Source: Bifidobacterium sp. ESL0745 (lineage in GTDB: Bacteria > Actinomycetota > Actinomycetes > Actinomycetales > Bifidobacteriaceae). Taken from it: a stretch of 64,000 nucleotides of DNA. The position numbers and the translations under genes are program-made. Positions 26,747 to 35,205 of this stretch are shown here, in pieces (position 1 is the first letter of the stretch; each line of letters starts with the position of its first letter). The notes below the pieces were generated by a model that was not told the origin of the DNA, made no database searches, and saw nothing but the letters and a program-made list of their open reading frames with translations. The stretch is taken from the NCBI RefSeq assembly GCF_029433335.1, contig NZ_JAQTHX010000002.1, positions 1 through 64,000 on the forward strand. Reading direction: 5' to 3'.

Positions 26747-28513
26747 ATGACCGCTAACAACATGCGCGACGACTGGTGGAAGCAGGCCGTCGTCTATCAG
26801 GTCTATCCACGCAGCTTCAAGGACGTCAACGGCGACGGGCTGGGCGACATCGCCGGCATCACCGAAAAGATGGATTATCTGAAAGACCTGGGCGTGGACG
26901 CAATCTGGCTTTCGCCCTTCTACCCCTCCGATCTGGCCGACGGCGGCTACGACGTGATCGACTACCGCAACGTCGACCCACGCCTCGGAACGATGGACGA
27001 CTTCGACAAGATGGTCGCCGCGGCGCATGGCTCCGGCATCAAGGTGATCGTCGACATCGTACCGAACCACACCTCCAACAAGCACCGCTTCTTTAAGGAA
27101 GCTTTGAAGGCCGGACGCGGATCGGCCGCCCGCGACCGCTATATCTTCCGCGAGGGGCGCGGCAAGAACGGCGAACTGCCGCCAAACGACTGGCAGTCGC
27201 TTTTCGGCGGCCCGGCTTGGGAACGTGTCGATGACGGCCAGTGGTACTTCCATATCTTCGCGCGCGAACAGCCGGACGTGAACTGGGAGAACCCCGATAT
27301 CCATGAGGAATTCAAGAAGACGTTCCGCTTCTGGAGCGACCATGGCACCGACGGATTCCGCATCGACGTGGCCCACGGCCTGGCCAAAGACTTCGAAAGC
27401 AAATCCCTGGAAGAGCTCGGCCGCGAATACGCCGTGCAGGGCGATGGTTACAACGATGAAGACAACCCGATGTGGGATCGCCCGGAAGTCCACGACATCT
27501 ATAAGGAATGGCGTCAGGTCTTCAACGAGTACAACCCGCCGCGTTTCGCCGTCGCCGAGGCCTGGGTGCGCCCGGAACACCAGCATCTTTACGCCTCCAC
27601 CGACGAGCTCGGCCAGGTCTTCAATTTCGAGTTCGCCAAGGCACGCTGGAACGTGAACGACATGCGCAAGGCCATCACCGAAGGCCTCGAGAATGCCGCC
27701 CTCACCAACGGATCGACCTCGACTTGGGTGATGAGCAACCATGACATCATACGCAACGCCACCCGTTACGCCCTGCCGCAGGTCAACGGGCAGATCGGCA
27801 AGGACTGGCTGCTGCGCGACGGCAAGACCTACACCGAAAACCGTGAGCTTGGCACACGCCGTGCCCGTGCCGCCGTCCTGATGGAGATGGGCCTGCCGGG
27901 CTCCGTCTACATCTACCAAGGCGAGGAATTGGGGCTTTTCGAGGTGTCCGACATTCCGTGGGACAGGCTTGAGGATCCGACGCCGTTCCGTACCAGCAAA
28001 GCCGCCAGCGACAAGGGCCGTGACGGTTGCCGCGTTCCGCTGCCGTGGATCGCGGGCGACGAACCCAAGCCGGCTTCCTGGAGCCAGGACGGAACTTTCG
28101 GCGAGGGAGCCTCGTTCGGTTTCTCCCCCGCCACCAAGGCCGACGGCAAGCCTGCCGCCGATCCGCACCTGCCGCAGCCTCTGTGGTTCAAGGACTTTGC
28201 CGCCGATAAGGAAGCCAAGGACCCGACTTCGATGCTGACGCTGTACCGCTCGGCGCTGAAGGATCGCGCCGAAATGCTCACCGTGACCGGCGACCACGAC
28301 AGCCTCGACTGGCTCAACATGGGCGGCGACGTCATCGCCTACACGCGCCCGGCCATCTCCAACGGTTCGCCGGCCACGTTCGCCAGCGTCACCAATTTCG
28401 GCGCGGCTCCGGTCGCGTTGCCAAAGGGACGCATCGTCATGACGTCGGCCGAACTCGACGCCGACGGCGGCCTGCCGCAGGATGCGAGCGCCTGGATGTT
28501 GCTTGACAAGTAA
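26747..28513 (+). CDS. GH13 alpha-glucosidase (oligo-1,6-glucosidase type)
   Basis: The 588-residue enzyme has the four conserved GH13 regions: DIVPNHTSNKH, GFRIDVAHG with nucleophile Asp207, VAEAW with acid/base Glu271, and MSNHD with Asp333. The N-terminus WWKQAVVYQVYPRSFKDVNGDGLGD is typical of cytosolic exo-alpha-glucosidases acting on isomalto- or malto-oligosaccharides. There is no signal peptide. Val after Asp207 in GFRIDVA is usual for alpha-1,6-active enzymes of this subfamily, so isomaltose-type substrates are likely but not proved. The ATG follows AAAGGA by four bases. It is probably controlled through the operator at 26675-26688. Confidence 0.92.
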   Translation: MTANNMRDDWWKQAVVYQVYPRSFKDVNGDGLGDIAGITEKMDYLKDLGVDAIWLSPFYPSDLADGGYDVIDYRNVDPRLGTMDDFDKMVAAAHGSGIKVIVDIVPNHTSNKHRFFKEALKAGRGSAARDRYIFREGRGKNGELPPNDWQSLFGGPAWERVDDGQWYFHIFAREQPDVNWENPDIHEEFKKTFRFWSDHGTDGFRIDVAHGLAKDFESKSLEELGREYAVQGDGYNDEDNPMWDRPEVHDIYKEWRQVFNEYNPPRFAVAEAWVRPEHQHLYASTDELGQVFNFEFAKARWNVNDMRKAITEGLENAALTNGSTSTWVMSNHDIIRNATRYALPQVNGQIGKDWLLRDGKTYTENRELGTRRARAAVLMEMGLPGSVYIYQGEELGLFEVSDIPWDRLEDPTPFRTSKAASDKGRDGCRVPLPWIAGDEPKPASWSQDGTFGEGASFGFSPATKADGKPAADPHLPQPLWFKDFAADKEAKDPTSMLTLYRSALKDRAEMLTVTGDHDSLDWLNMGGDVIAYTRPAISNGSPATFASVTNFGAAPVALPKGRIVMTSAELDADGGLPQDASAWMLLDK

Positions 28514-28523
28514 CAAGTAATAC

Positions 28524-28566
28524 AAAAGTGCTCTGGACCAATAACTTCCGTCCAGAGCACTTTTTT
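28524..28566. terminator. Bidirectional terminator between GH13 and histidine phosphatase genes
   Basis: A 15-bp stem with arms AAAAGTGCTCTGGAC (28524-28538) and its complement (28550-28564) has T runs on both strands and lies between two convergent genes. Confidence 0.92.
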
Positions 28567-28629
28567 ATATGTTTGTCTTGTCGCTACTTACGCGACAAGG
28601 CGTTTTCTTCATTGTTAAACGTCATAGCC

Positions 28630-29328
28630 TCACACGTTCCAGCGGACGATGACGGGATCGCCTTTGTAGTAGCCCAGAACGGAGTGATGGGCCGTGTCGA
28701 AACGCAGCAGACGACCGGAATGCGGGTCGACGCGAAGCCACTGGGTGGTGACGATGCGCAGGATATGGGCGTGAGCGACGAGCAGGACGTTGTGGCCAGC
28801 CAGAATCAGCGGAGTCACCTTGGCGATGACCCGACGGGCACGCGCGGCGGCCTGGTCAACGGTTTCTCCCACTCCGTCATGTACATCCACCGTGATGCCC
28901 TCGTCAAGCGTGCAAGTCCAATCGCCTTGCATTTTGGCTGGTAACTTCTCGGGGCCTTCGTCCCATACGCACCAATCGTGGCCGAGCACATCGCTGACTT
29001 CCTCACGCTTGCGGCCTTCGGCGGGACCGTAATCCCACTCCTGCAAATCGTCAAGCGTCTGAAAATCCGAATAACCCGCCAATTGTGCGGTTTCGCTGGC
29101 ACGATGCAGAGGGCTGGAGAAAATATGACCAGGTCCGAAACCCTCCGGAAAGGCCTCACGTAATCGTTTTCCACCGGCCATCGCCTGCCGCCGCCCCTCT
29201 TCGTTCAACGGCACATCCGTATGCCCGGTATATTGCCCACTGACACTCCACGCGGTCTGACCGTGACGCAACAGCACCAAGTAACCGGGTTTCGAGGCAT
29301 CCTCGCCTGAAGTAAGATAATCACTCAT
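28630..29328 (-). CDS. Histidine phosphatase family protein (phosphoglycerate mutase-like)
   Basis: The 232-residue protein carries the phosphohistidine motif LLRHGQTAWSVSGQYTG near residue 20, the second-site pattern FSSPLHRASETAQL near 90 and the C-terminal VAHAHILRI near 195. These are the catalytic histidines and arginines of the histidine phosphatase superfamily. The EWDYGPAEGRKREEV stretch resembles broad-specificity phosphatases rather than glycolytic mutases. The substrate is unknown. ATG 29328 gives the normal family N-terminus; upstream in-frame starts would add an unrelated ~68 residues. Cytosolic. Confidence 0.88.
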   Translation of the reverse strand: MSDYLTSGEDASKPGYLVLLRHGQTAWSVSGQYTGHTDVPLNEEGRRQAMAGGKRLREAFPEGFGPGHIFSSPLHRASETAQLAGYSDFQTLDDLQEWDYGPAEGRKREEVSDVLGHDWCVWDEGPEKLPAKMQGDWTCTLDEGITVDVHDGVGETVDQAAARARRVIAKVTPLILAGHNVLLVAHAHILRIVTTQWLRVDPHSGRLLRFDTAHHSVLGYYKGDPVIVRWNV

Positions 29329-29406
29329 ACCGCCACTGTAACCCAGACTACGCACGTCGGCAAAACAGAGGACAGTCACGGACAGTGCGCCGTCTATCAT
29401 GGAGAC

Positions 29407-29982
29407 ATGCACGCACGTCACAGCAAAAACGCGGTGAAAGAAGCCGACAAGGAAGCCGCCAAACATCCCGGCATGCCGGAATGGGATTCCTTCATGCCTT
29501 CGGTCTCGGCTAAAACAGATTCCACAGACCAAGTGCCGTCTTCTGAAGCCTTTTCGGATTCACCATCGTCGTCACCGTCATCGATTCCAACGAGTCCGAC
29601 AGGTCCGACTACTCCACCGACTTCATCATCCGCCGACCGCATCGTCGAAAGCCTCCATCGCGTCGACCAGAAAGTAGAAACCATGCGTCAGAACCGTTTG
29701 CAAGACCCAGATACATTGGGTGACAAAATCGTCAAAATCGTACTGCCTACTGTTCTGGGAGCGCTGGCCGGCAAGATATTCAAAACCATTTGGGACAGCC
29801 AGGTCACCAACCGGCGCAAAGCGGCGGGGGACACCGCCGAGGACGCCCAGCAGCAAGGGTTCATTGCAAGCGTCATTTTCGCGGCCGCCTCGGCGGCGTT
29901 CGGTTCCGTCATCTCCACGCTGGGCACGCGAGGCTCCAACGCGCTGGTCACCCGCCGTCAAAACCGACGCAGCGGAAAGTAA
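29407..29982 (+). CDS. DUF4235 membrane-associated protein
   Basis: The first ~75 residues of this 191-residue protein are Ser/Pro/Thr/Asp-rich and probably disordered. Residues ~98-185 match the actinobacterial DUF4235 family: two hydrophobic segments (KIVLPTVLGALAGKIFKTIW and FIASVIFAAASAAFGSVISTLGT) and a basic tail (TRRQNRRSGK). Usual members are ~80-100 residues, so the N-terminal extension is unusual. Function is unknown. The start overlaps nothing and lies ~80 bp from the divergent phosphatase start; GGAG lies only two bases before the ATG. Confidence 0.75.
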   Translation: MHARHSKNAVKEADKEAAKHPGMPEWDSFMPSVSAKTDSTDQVPSSEAFSDSPSSSPSSIPTSPTGPTTPPTSSSADRIVESLHRVDQKVETMRQNRLQDPDTLGDKIVKIVLPTVLGALAGKIFKTIWDSQVTNRRKAAGDTAEDAQQQGFIASVIFAAASAAFGSVISTLGTRGSNALVTRRQNRRSGK

Positions 29983-30261
29983 CCACTGAAAACGCGGCGC
30001 AGGCAGGACGCCAACAGGCACGCGCCAATCATCGGTTATCGAACGGTTTCACGCATACGGCATCGGAAAACTGAAAACCGCTCATCCGCAGCTGCTTTGT
30101 GAGTCGCTTTCTGCATCTGAACCGGCTTATGCGAGAAAACGTTCACCAGGGCATGGTTTTCAGATACTATTTATCAATTTATAAATAGACGTCAAAATCA
30201 CGTTTATCGCATGACTCAGAGTGAAAAAACGTTACCATATTTCGCCAGTTTCTGCGAGAAT
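29983..30261. other. Intergenic region with degenerate AACGGTTTC-type repeats
   Basis: Words such as CGAACGGTTTCAC, AAAACCGCTCATCCGCA and TCTGCATCTGAACCGG recur here and in other gaps (31600-31690, 38150-38395). No gene is seen. The nitroreductase promoter probably lies at the AT-rich right end. Confidence 0.4.
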
Positions 30262-31059
30262 ATGGCTATGACCGAATCATCAGACAATCTCCGCACCAAC
30301 GAAACCATCGAAACGCTGCTCAACCGCCGTTCCATCCGCAAGTTCAAGCCGGACGCAATCGACGAGCAAACCATTGCCACCCTGGAAACCGTGGCACAGC
30401 ACGCCGCATCCAGCCAATATTTGCAGGACTGGTCGGCCATTCGCGTCGAGGATCAGCGGCTCAAGGATGCCATCGTCGAAATCAGCCATCAGACCTATGT
30501 GGGCGAGGCCCCGCTGCTGTATCTGTTTGTCGCCGACGAGCACCGCAACGCCGCCATCGCCCAGCGCAAGGGCGTCGACGTCCACTCCGACGAATTCACC
30601 CTGAACTCCAGCTATCGCTTCACCCAAGCCCAGAACGACGCCGCATTTGCGCTGCACGCCATGGAGACGGCCGCGTATTCCCTCGGTTTGGGCTGCGTGA
30701 TCCTCGGTTCCGTGCTCAACAACCCGCGCAAGCTCATCGAACTGCTGCACCTGCCCGAATTCACCTACCCGGTGCTGGGACTCGCCATCGGCAAGCCGGA
30801 CCAGTCGCCGACCCTGAAGCCGCGTATGGAACGAGACGACCAATTCTTCGTCGACCGCTATCCCGCCGACGACGAGCAGCTGCTCCACGGACTTGATGAA
30901 TTCGACGCCACCGTCCATAAGTATTACGATTTGCGCAACACTTCCCGTCCGGTGGACGCGTTCAGCGACCAAATCGCCAATAATTCCGTCGATCCCGGCG
31001 TTCTCGATCGTTGTGTCGAACCGGTTGCCAAAGACCAAGGCTTCCGCTTGGACCACTGA
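30262..31059 (+). CDS. Nitroreductase family FMN oxidoreductase (NfsA/FRP-like)
   Basis: The 265-residue protein begins its fold with LLNRRSIRKFKPDAI (FMN phosphate-binding arginines), followed by HAASSQYLQDWSAIRV, the ALHAMETAAYSLGLGCVILGS helix and GLAIGKPDQSPTLKPR near the C-terminus, all as in NADPH-dependent FMN nitro/flavin reductases. It probably reduces nitro, quinone or flavin compounds in the cytosol using NAD(P)H. The start is not certain: ATG 30262 and ATG 30268 both follow GCGAGA; an upstream ATG at 30211 would add 17 residues. It is followed by a hairpin terminator. Confidence 0.88.
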   Translation: MAMTESSDNLRTNETIETLLNRRSIRKFKPDAIDEQTIATLETVAQHAASSQYLQDWSAIRVEDQRLKDAIVEISHQTYVGEAPLLYLFVADEHRNAAIAQRKGVDVHSDEFTLNSSYRFTQAQNDAAFALHAMETAAYSLGLGCVILGSVLNNPRKLIELLHLPEFTYPVLGLAIGKPDQSPTLKPRMERDDQFFVDRYPADDEQLLHGLDEFDATVHKYYDLRNTSRPVDAFSDQIANNSVDPGVLDRCVEPVAKDQGFRLDH

Positions 31060-31076
31060 ACCTAATTCGATTCCTA

Positions 31077-31119
31077 AAAGTGCCCTTTCTTGTACTAGTG
31101 CCGAGAAAGGGCACTTTGC
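31077..31119 (+). terminator. Terminator after nitroreductase
   Basis: AAAGTGCCCTTTCT (31077-31090) pairs fully with AGAAAGGGCACTTT (31104-31117). The region to 31306 holds no gene. Confidence 0.75.
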
Positions 31120-31306
31120 ACAAATGCATTGGCATGTTTCGACATTCTCCATAGAAACATGCACTTCACGAGATTCAACCGGCACTTTTCTAACGCCGGT
31201 GTCAAAAACATACACGTTGAAAACGCCTAATCGCACCTTTTCGACAGCGATGACGGAAAAGTGCACTGTATACAGATTCGTGACTTTATATATGAAGAGA
31301 CGTTAG

Positions 31307-31573
31307 CTATCGCCGACGGGGCTTGAAACCACGTTTGCGGGAATGGTGTTTGGCACGCTGCGCCGCGGCCTGGGCGCTGACGCCGCGCAGGAACTGTTCC
31401 TCTTTGGGATCGTGGTGCGTCAAGTGCCAACCGCCGCAATAGTCACACCGATAGACCCACAGCTCGGCATCACGCTCGATGAAGGCCTGCCGGGCGGCGC
31501 GCTCGGCCTGAGCCTTGTCGTGGTAGATGATCTTGCGCGAGCTGGCGCAACGTTTCGGGGTGAAATAATGCAC
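31307..31573 (-). CDS. Small conserved zinc-ribbon-like protein
   Basis: The 88-residue basic protein starts at a GTG (31573) that follows AGGGTGG by four bases. It contains YRCDYCGGWHLTH near residues 41-53, a CxxC plus His pattern that could bind zinc, and a strongly basic C-terminus (AKHHSRKRGFKPRRR). Similar short proteins occur widely in bifidobacteria without assigned function. A nucleic-acid-binding role is a guess from charge and the CxxC motif. Confidence 0.7.
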   Translation of the reverse strand: MHYFTPKRCASSRKIIYHDKAQAERAARQAFIERDAELWVYRCDYCGGWHLTHHDPKEEQFLRGVSAQAAAQRAKHHSRKRGFKPRRR

Positions 31574-31600
31574 GTAACCACCCTATCAACGCGGGATTAC

Positions 31601-31690
31601 AGCAGGCCGAACGCTTCTCGGCACGGGTGTATGCAAATGCAGGAAACCGTTCACCGAGAAGATACAAATGAACGGTTTTCAGTATTTACA
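31601..31690. repeat. Degenerate intergenic repeat with AAACCGTTCA/TGAACGGTTT hairpin
   Basis: The pairing words AAACCGTTCA and TGAACGGTTT lie at about 31642-31680 around a 15-base loop, in the same sequence family as parts of 29983-30150 and 38150-38395. It lies between the zinc-ribbon gene and the aldo/keto reductase stop and may terminate the latter. Confidence 0.5.
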
Positions 31691-31699
31691 GATACGAAT

Positions 31700-32638
31700 T
31701 TACGGCAGATCGTTGCCGGCGGCGACGTAGAGGTCGTACCATTCCTGAGCGCTGATCTCGACGTCAGCTCCGGCCATCATCTCCCGCAAGCGGCTCGGGG
31801 TCATCGAACCGAGCAGCACCTGCATCTTGGCCGGATGACGCAGAATCCACGCCACGGCAATGGCATTCTTCGCCACGCCGTGTGCATCTGCCACGCGCTG
31901 GAGCACCTTATTGAGCTCAGGGAACTTGGGATTGTCGATGAAAACGCCCTCAAAGAAACCAAACTGGAACGGACTCCACGCCTGAATAGTCATTTTCTTG
32001 AGGCGCGAGTAGCTGATCAGCCCGCCGTCATGATCGACGCTCGGCGCGTCCTGCATATTGACATGAAACTCCTGCTGCACCATGCCGGTGTGGCCAAGCC
32101 CAAATTGCAACTGGTTGACCTCAAGCTTCTCGTCCAGCGCACTTTGCAACATTTCGACCTGCATCGGGTTCACATTGCTGACACCGAAATGACGCACCTT
32201 GCCACTTGATTGCAGCTCATTGAACGCCTCGGCCAGCCCATCAAGATCAACGAGTGTATCGGGGCGGTGAAGGAGCACGAAATCGACATAGTCGGTCTGC
32301 AGATTCTTCAACTCACTGTCGAGCGCAGCGACCAAATGTTTTTTGGAAAAATCGTAACGAGTGATCTTGTCGCTCGCCGGATCACGGTAAATGCCAAACT
32401 TCGTCTGCACATAGATCTTGCTGCGGTCAACGCCGACGTCCTTGAGCGCCCAGCCAAGCCGTCTGCTGCTCTCGCCGGCCGTATAGCAATCCGCGGTATC
32501 GAAAAAGTTGACGCCGCCGTCCAACGCTGTACGGACAACGGCTTTCGCCTCGTCCGCGCTTTTCGCGTTCATGCGCATCGCTCCCAAGGCGACACGCGAG
32601 GCTTTCACGCCCGACGTTCCGAGTTCACTATATTTCAT
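31700..32638 (-). CDS. Aldo/keto reductase
   Basis: This 312-residue TIM-barrel oxidoreductase shows the catalytic set: Asp in NFFDTADCYTAGE (Asp and Tyr), Lys in IYVQTKFG and His in FVLLHRPDTL. The cofactor-binding end has LLGSMTPSRLREMM. It most resembles the YdhF/oxidoreductase group that uses NADPH to reduce aldehydes or ketones. The physiological substrate is unknown. ATG 32638 follows AGGTAATA. It is separated from pepC by a 250-bp gap with no gene. Confidence 0.9.
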   Translation of the reverse strand: MKYSELGTSGVKASRVALGAMRMNAKSADEAKAVVRTALDGGVNFFDTADCYTAGESSRRLGWALKDVGVDRSKIYVQTKFGIYRDPASDKITRYDFSKKHLVAALDSELKNLQTDYVDFVLLHRPDTLVDLDGLAEAFNELQSSGKVRHFGVSNVNPMQVEMLQSALDEKLEVNQLQFGLGHTGMVQQEFHVNMQDAPSVDHDGGLISYSRLKKMTIQAWSPFQFGFFEGVFIDNPKFPELNKVLQRVADAHGVAKNAIAVAWILRHPAKMQVLLGSMTPSRLREMMAGADVEISAQEWYDLYVAAGNDLP

Positions 32639-32891
32639 TATTACCTGTACCTTCCTTGGTTTTCCACCGATAACCCCAGTCTAGGGCGTGACCGCGAAAT
32701 GCGATTTTCCAATAGTTGAGGTGCTGGTTTCATACATTTTCCGACCGTTCAAATCGTAAATATTGCGAAAATCCGACCATTCAACCTGAAGGCTTGCAAT
32801 TTTGCAACCGCATGTCAATCAGCTCGATATTCTATGCCCGTTCGACGCCACAAATGCATAAGAACGTTCAAGACAGACACCACGATAAGAT

Positions 32892-34577
32892 ATGAGCATA
32901 CGAAAAACAATGAGCGCAGATAATGCGAGAGGCAATTGGAACATGACCAATAGCAACAAGACAAACAGCAACGATAGGGCAAACGAAAGCAACAGCGCGA
33001 AGGCGATACGTGTTGAGGACGTTCGTGGGTACAGCGAAAACTACAACACGGGGAACGCAGCGCGAGCCAACCACGTCGCAGCGAACGCGGCGGTCGAGAA
33101 CGGTGTGCTCAAGGCGGCAACCAGCTACGAGGGCGCGCGCGAGCTGACACACGATTTTTCGATCGAGCTCAAGCAGGGCACCATCACCAACCAGCGGCAA
33201 AGCGGGCGCTGCTGGATGTTCGCCTCGCTCAACACCCTGCGCTATGAGCTGATGCACCGGTGGAAGCTGGAGGATTTCGAATTCTCCGAAACCTATCTGT
33301 TCTTCTGGGACAAGTTCGAGAAGGCGAACACCTATTTGGAGAATGTGCTCGCCACACTTGATGAGTCCACAGACAGCCGGACGTTCGAGGCGATCAACAG
33401 CTATCCGGTCGATGACGGCGGATGGTGGCAGATGTTCGTCAACCTGGTCAACAAATACGGGCTGGTACCGAAATCGGCATATCCGGAATCCGCAAATTCC
33501 AAGAATTCCGACGCGTTCACACAATATCTGACCACAAAGTTGCACCGGTTCGCGATTCAATTGCGTAAGAATCACAAAGATGGCATGGCCATGGACGAAC
33601 TGCGGAAACTCAAAAAGCAGTATATGGAAGACGTCTATCGCATCTGCGCCATTTCGCTGGGAGAACCGCCGACCAAGTTCGATTGGCGAGCCCGCGTCAA
33701 AGACAGCGATAATGACGAAAACGGCAACGACGGCAAAGCCAGACAGGACAAGGCATCTTCCAAGGATTCTGGACGTTCAGACAAGCCCGGCAATCGAGGC
33801 GGAAACGAAACTTCTGATGATGCCGACGCCGAAACCGTTGCAAACCCATCCATCGCCAGCGACCCTGCCATAAGCGCAACAGTCGAAAGCGCAGGCAATA
33901 AGGCTGAAAAATCGATGCAGGGAGAACCCGGCATCGACGAACGCAAGCAGATCGTGGAGCACGACATCACGCCGCTCGAGTTCTACCACAAGTATGTGCC
34001 GGTGGACGTCAATGATTTCGTAACCGTTTGCAACAATCCCATGGAAACGCGCCCGTTCTACACCCATTTCCAGCTCAAATATTCGACCAATGTGGTTGAA
34101 ACCGGCAACCTTGATTTCGTCAACGTGCCGATCGACGTGCTGCGTCGGTCTGCGGTGGAGCAGGTGAAAGCCGGACACCCAATCTGGTTCGCCTGCGATT
34201 GCATGCAATACAGCCTGCGCGACAGCGGCTACTTCAGCAAAAAAGTCGTACGCGTCGATGAGCTGTTCGGTACCGATTTCAGCATCGACAAGGCAAACGG
34301 CCTCGAATACGGCGATTACCCGAGCAACCATGCCATGACCATCACCGGCGTGAACCTTGACGAGGACGGCAATCCAAACCGTTGGAAAATCGAGAACAGC
34401 TGGGGCAAGGAGAATGGCAAGGACGGTTATTACGTGGCTGACGGCGAATGGTTCGACCAGTTCGTCAGCGAGGTCATCATCCGCAAGGAATTCCTGGACG
34501 ATAAGACGCTCAAAGCCTCGACGGACAAGCCAGTTGTGCTTGAGCCGTGGGAAGCACTCAGCGCTCGTTGCGACTGA
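32892..34577 (+). CDS. pepC: Aminopeptidase C (bleomycin hydrolase family) with internal disordered insertion
   Basis: A cytosolic C1 cysteine peptidase that trims N-terminal amino acids from peptides. The catalytic triad is visible: Cys107 in QSGRCWMFA, His480 in PSNHAMTITG and Asn502 in IENSWGKENG. The family is normally ~440-460 residues; this one is 561. The extra length is an Asn/Ser-rich N-terminus (~40 residues) and an acidic, low-complexity insertion at ~271-355 between FDWRARV and ITPLEFYHKYV. The start is unclear: ATG 32892, 32910 and 32943 are all in frame and none has a strong ribosome site. The insertion is in frame with no stop, so the enzyme is probably active. Confidence 0.9.
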   Translation: MSIRKTMSADNARGNWNMTNSNKTNSNDRANESNSAKAIRVEDVRGYSENYNTGNAARANHVAANAAVENGVLKAATSYEGARELTHDFSIELKQGTITNQRQSGRCWMFASLNTLRYELMHRWKLEDFEFSETYLFFWDKFEKANTYLENVLATLDESTDSRTFEAINSYPVDDGGWWQMFVNLVNKYGLVPKSAYPESANSKNSDAFTQYLTTKLHRFAIQLRKNHKDGMAMDELRKLKKQYMEDVYRICAISLGEPPTKFDWRARVKDSDNDENGNDGKARQDKASSKDSGRSDKPGNRGGNETSDDADAETVANPSIASDPAISATVESAGNKAEKSMQGEPGIDERKQIVEHDITPLEFYHKYVPVDVNDFVTVCNNPMETRPFYTHFQLKYSTNVVETGNLDFVNVPIDVLRRSAVEQVKAGHPIWFACDCMQYSLRDSGYFSKKVVRVDELFGTDFSIDKANGLEYGDYPSNHAMTITGVNLDEDGNPNRWKIENSWGKENGKDGYYVADGEWFDQFVSEVIIRKEFLDDKTLKASTDKPVVLEPWEALSARCD

Positions 34578-35113
34578 GATCCTAAAACGTGCGAACTGAG
34601 TCCACTTAAGGAGTCGACTTGCACACAACAGATTTGGCCAGTACTACAGACTGTGCCAATTTCGCTGCGCCAATTCCGCAATAAGACCAACACTGCAGAA
34701 AACCAGCGGGGCCATTACAATCAGAAAACCTGTTTTACGAACAGAACCAGCACGCGCAAACAGAGCCACCGCTCATCGAAACATCTAAGAAAAGAGATGC
34801 CCGGCGGAGAGAAAGCCGCCGGGCGAGAGAAGAGAGAAGAAGGTTCAATTATGGGATTCAAAGAAGAATCTCGTCAGCAGTTTAACTGCTGACATCTCTA
34901 ATATAACAACATCTTCCTTGGAGAAACGATGCGCGCAACTCAAAGAAGCCTGTGAAAACTGTAATGATTTTGTAACAATAAAGCTTGGACATGTGACTGC
35001 AGGCACTTTTCCATGCAACAAACAAACAAATCACACTCATCTATACGATAAACAACGCAGCAAAACAGATCTACGTCCGGACACCACAGCTTCAAAAGCT
35101 CAGCTCAAAGCAC
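34578..35113. other. Intergenic region with GC hairpin and two very short ORFs
   Basis: A strong hairpin with arms GCCCGGCGG (34799-34807) and CCGCCGGGC (34816-34824) is followed by a purine tract. A 13-codon frame then begins with MGFKEE (34851-34892, GAAGG seven bases before ATG), and its end overlaps a GTCAGCAG/CTGCTGAC hairpin. A further 8-codon frame, MRATQRSL (34929-34955), follows GGAG by five bases. They look like translated leader peptides, but no plus-strand gene follows. Confidence 0.35.
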
Positions 35114-35152
35114 AAACCCCGCCGTTGACACACATCACGGCGGGGTTTGCTT
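35114..35152. terminator. Terminator downstream of metG
   Basis: AAACCCCGCCGT (35114-35125) pairs fully with ACGGCGGGGTTT (35137-35148). The minus-strand reading serves metG, which ends at 35206. The plus-strand side has GCTTTCT. Confidence 0.85.
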
Positions 35153-35205
35153 TCTATCGTTATTCGTATATCCCTATTGCGATACCAAAGATTATCGAAG
35201 AGCGT

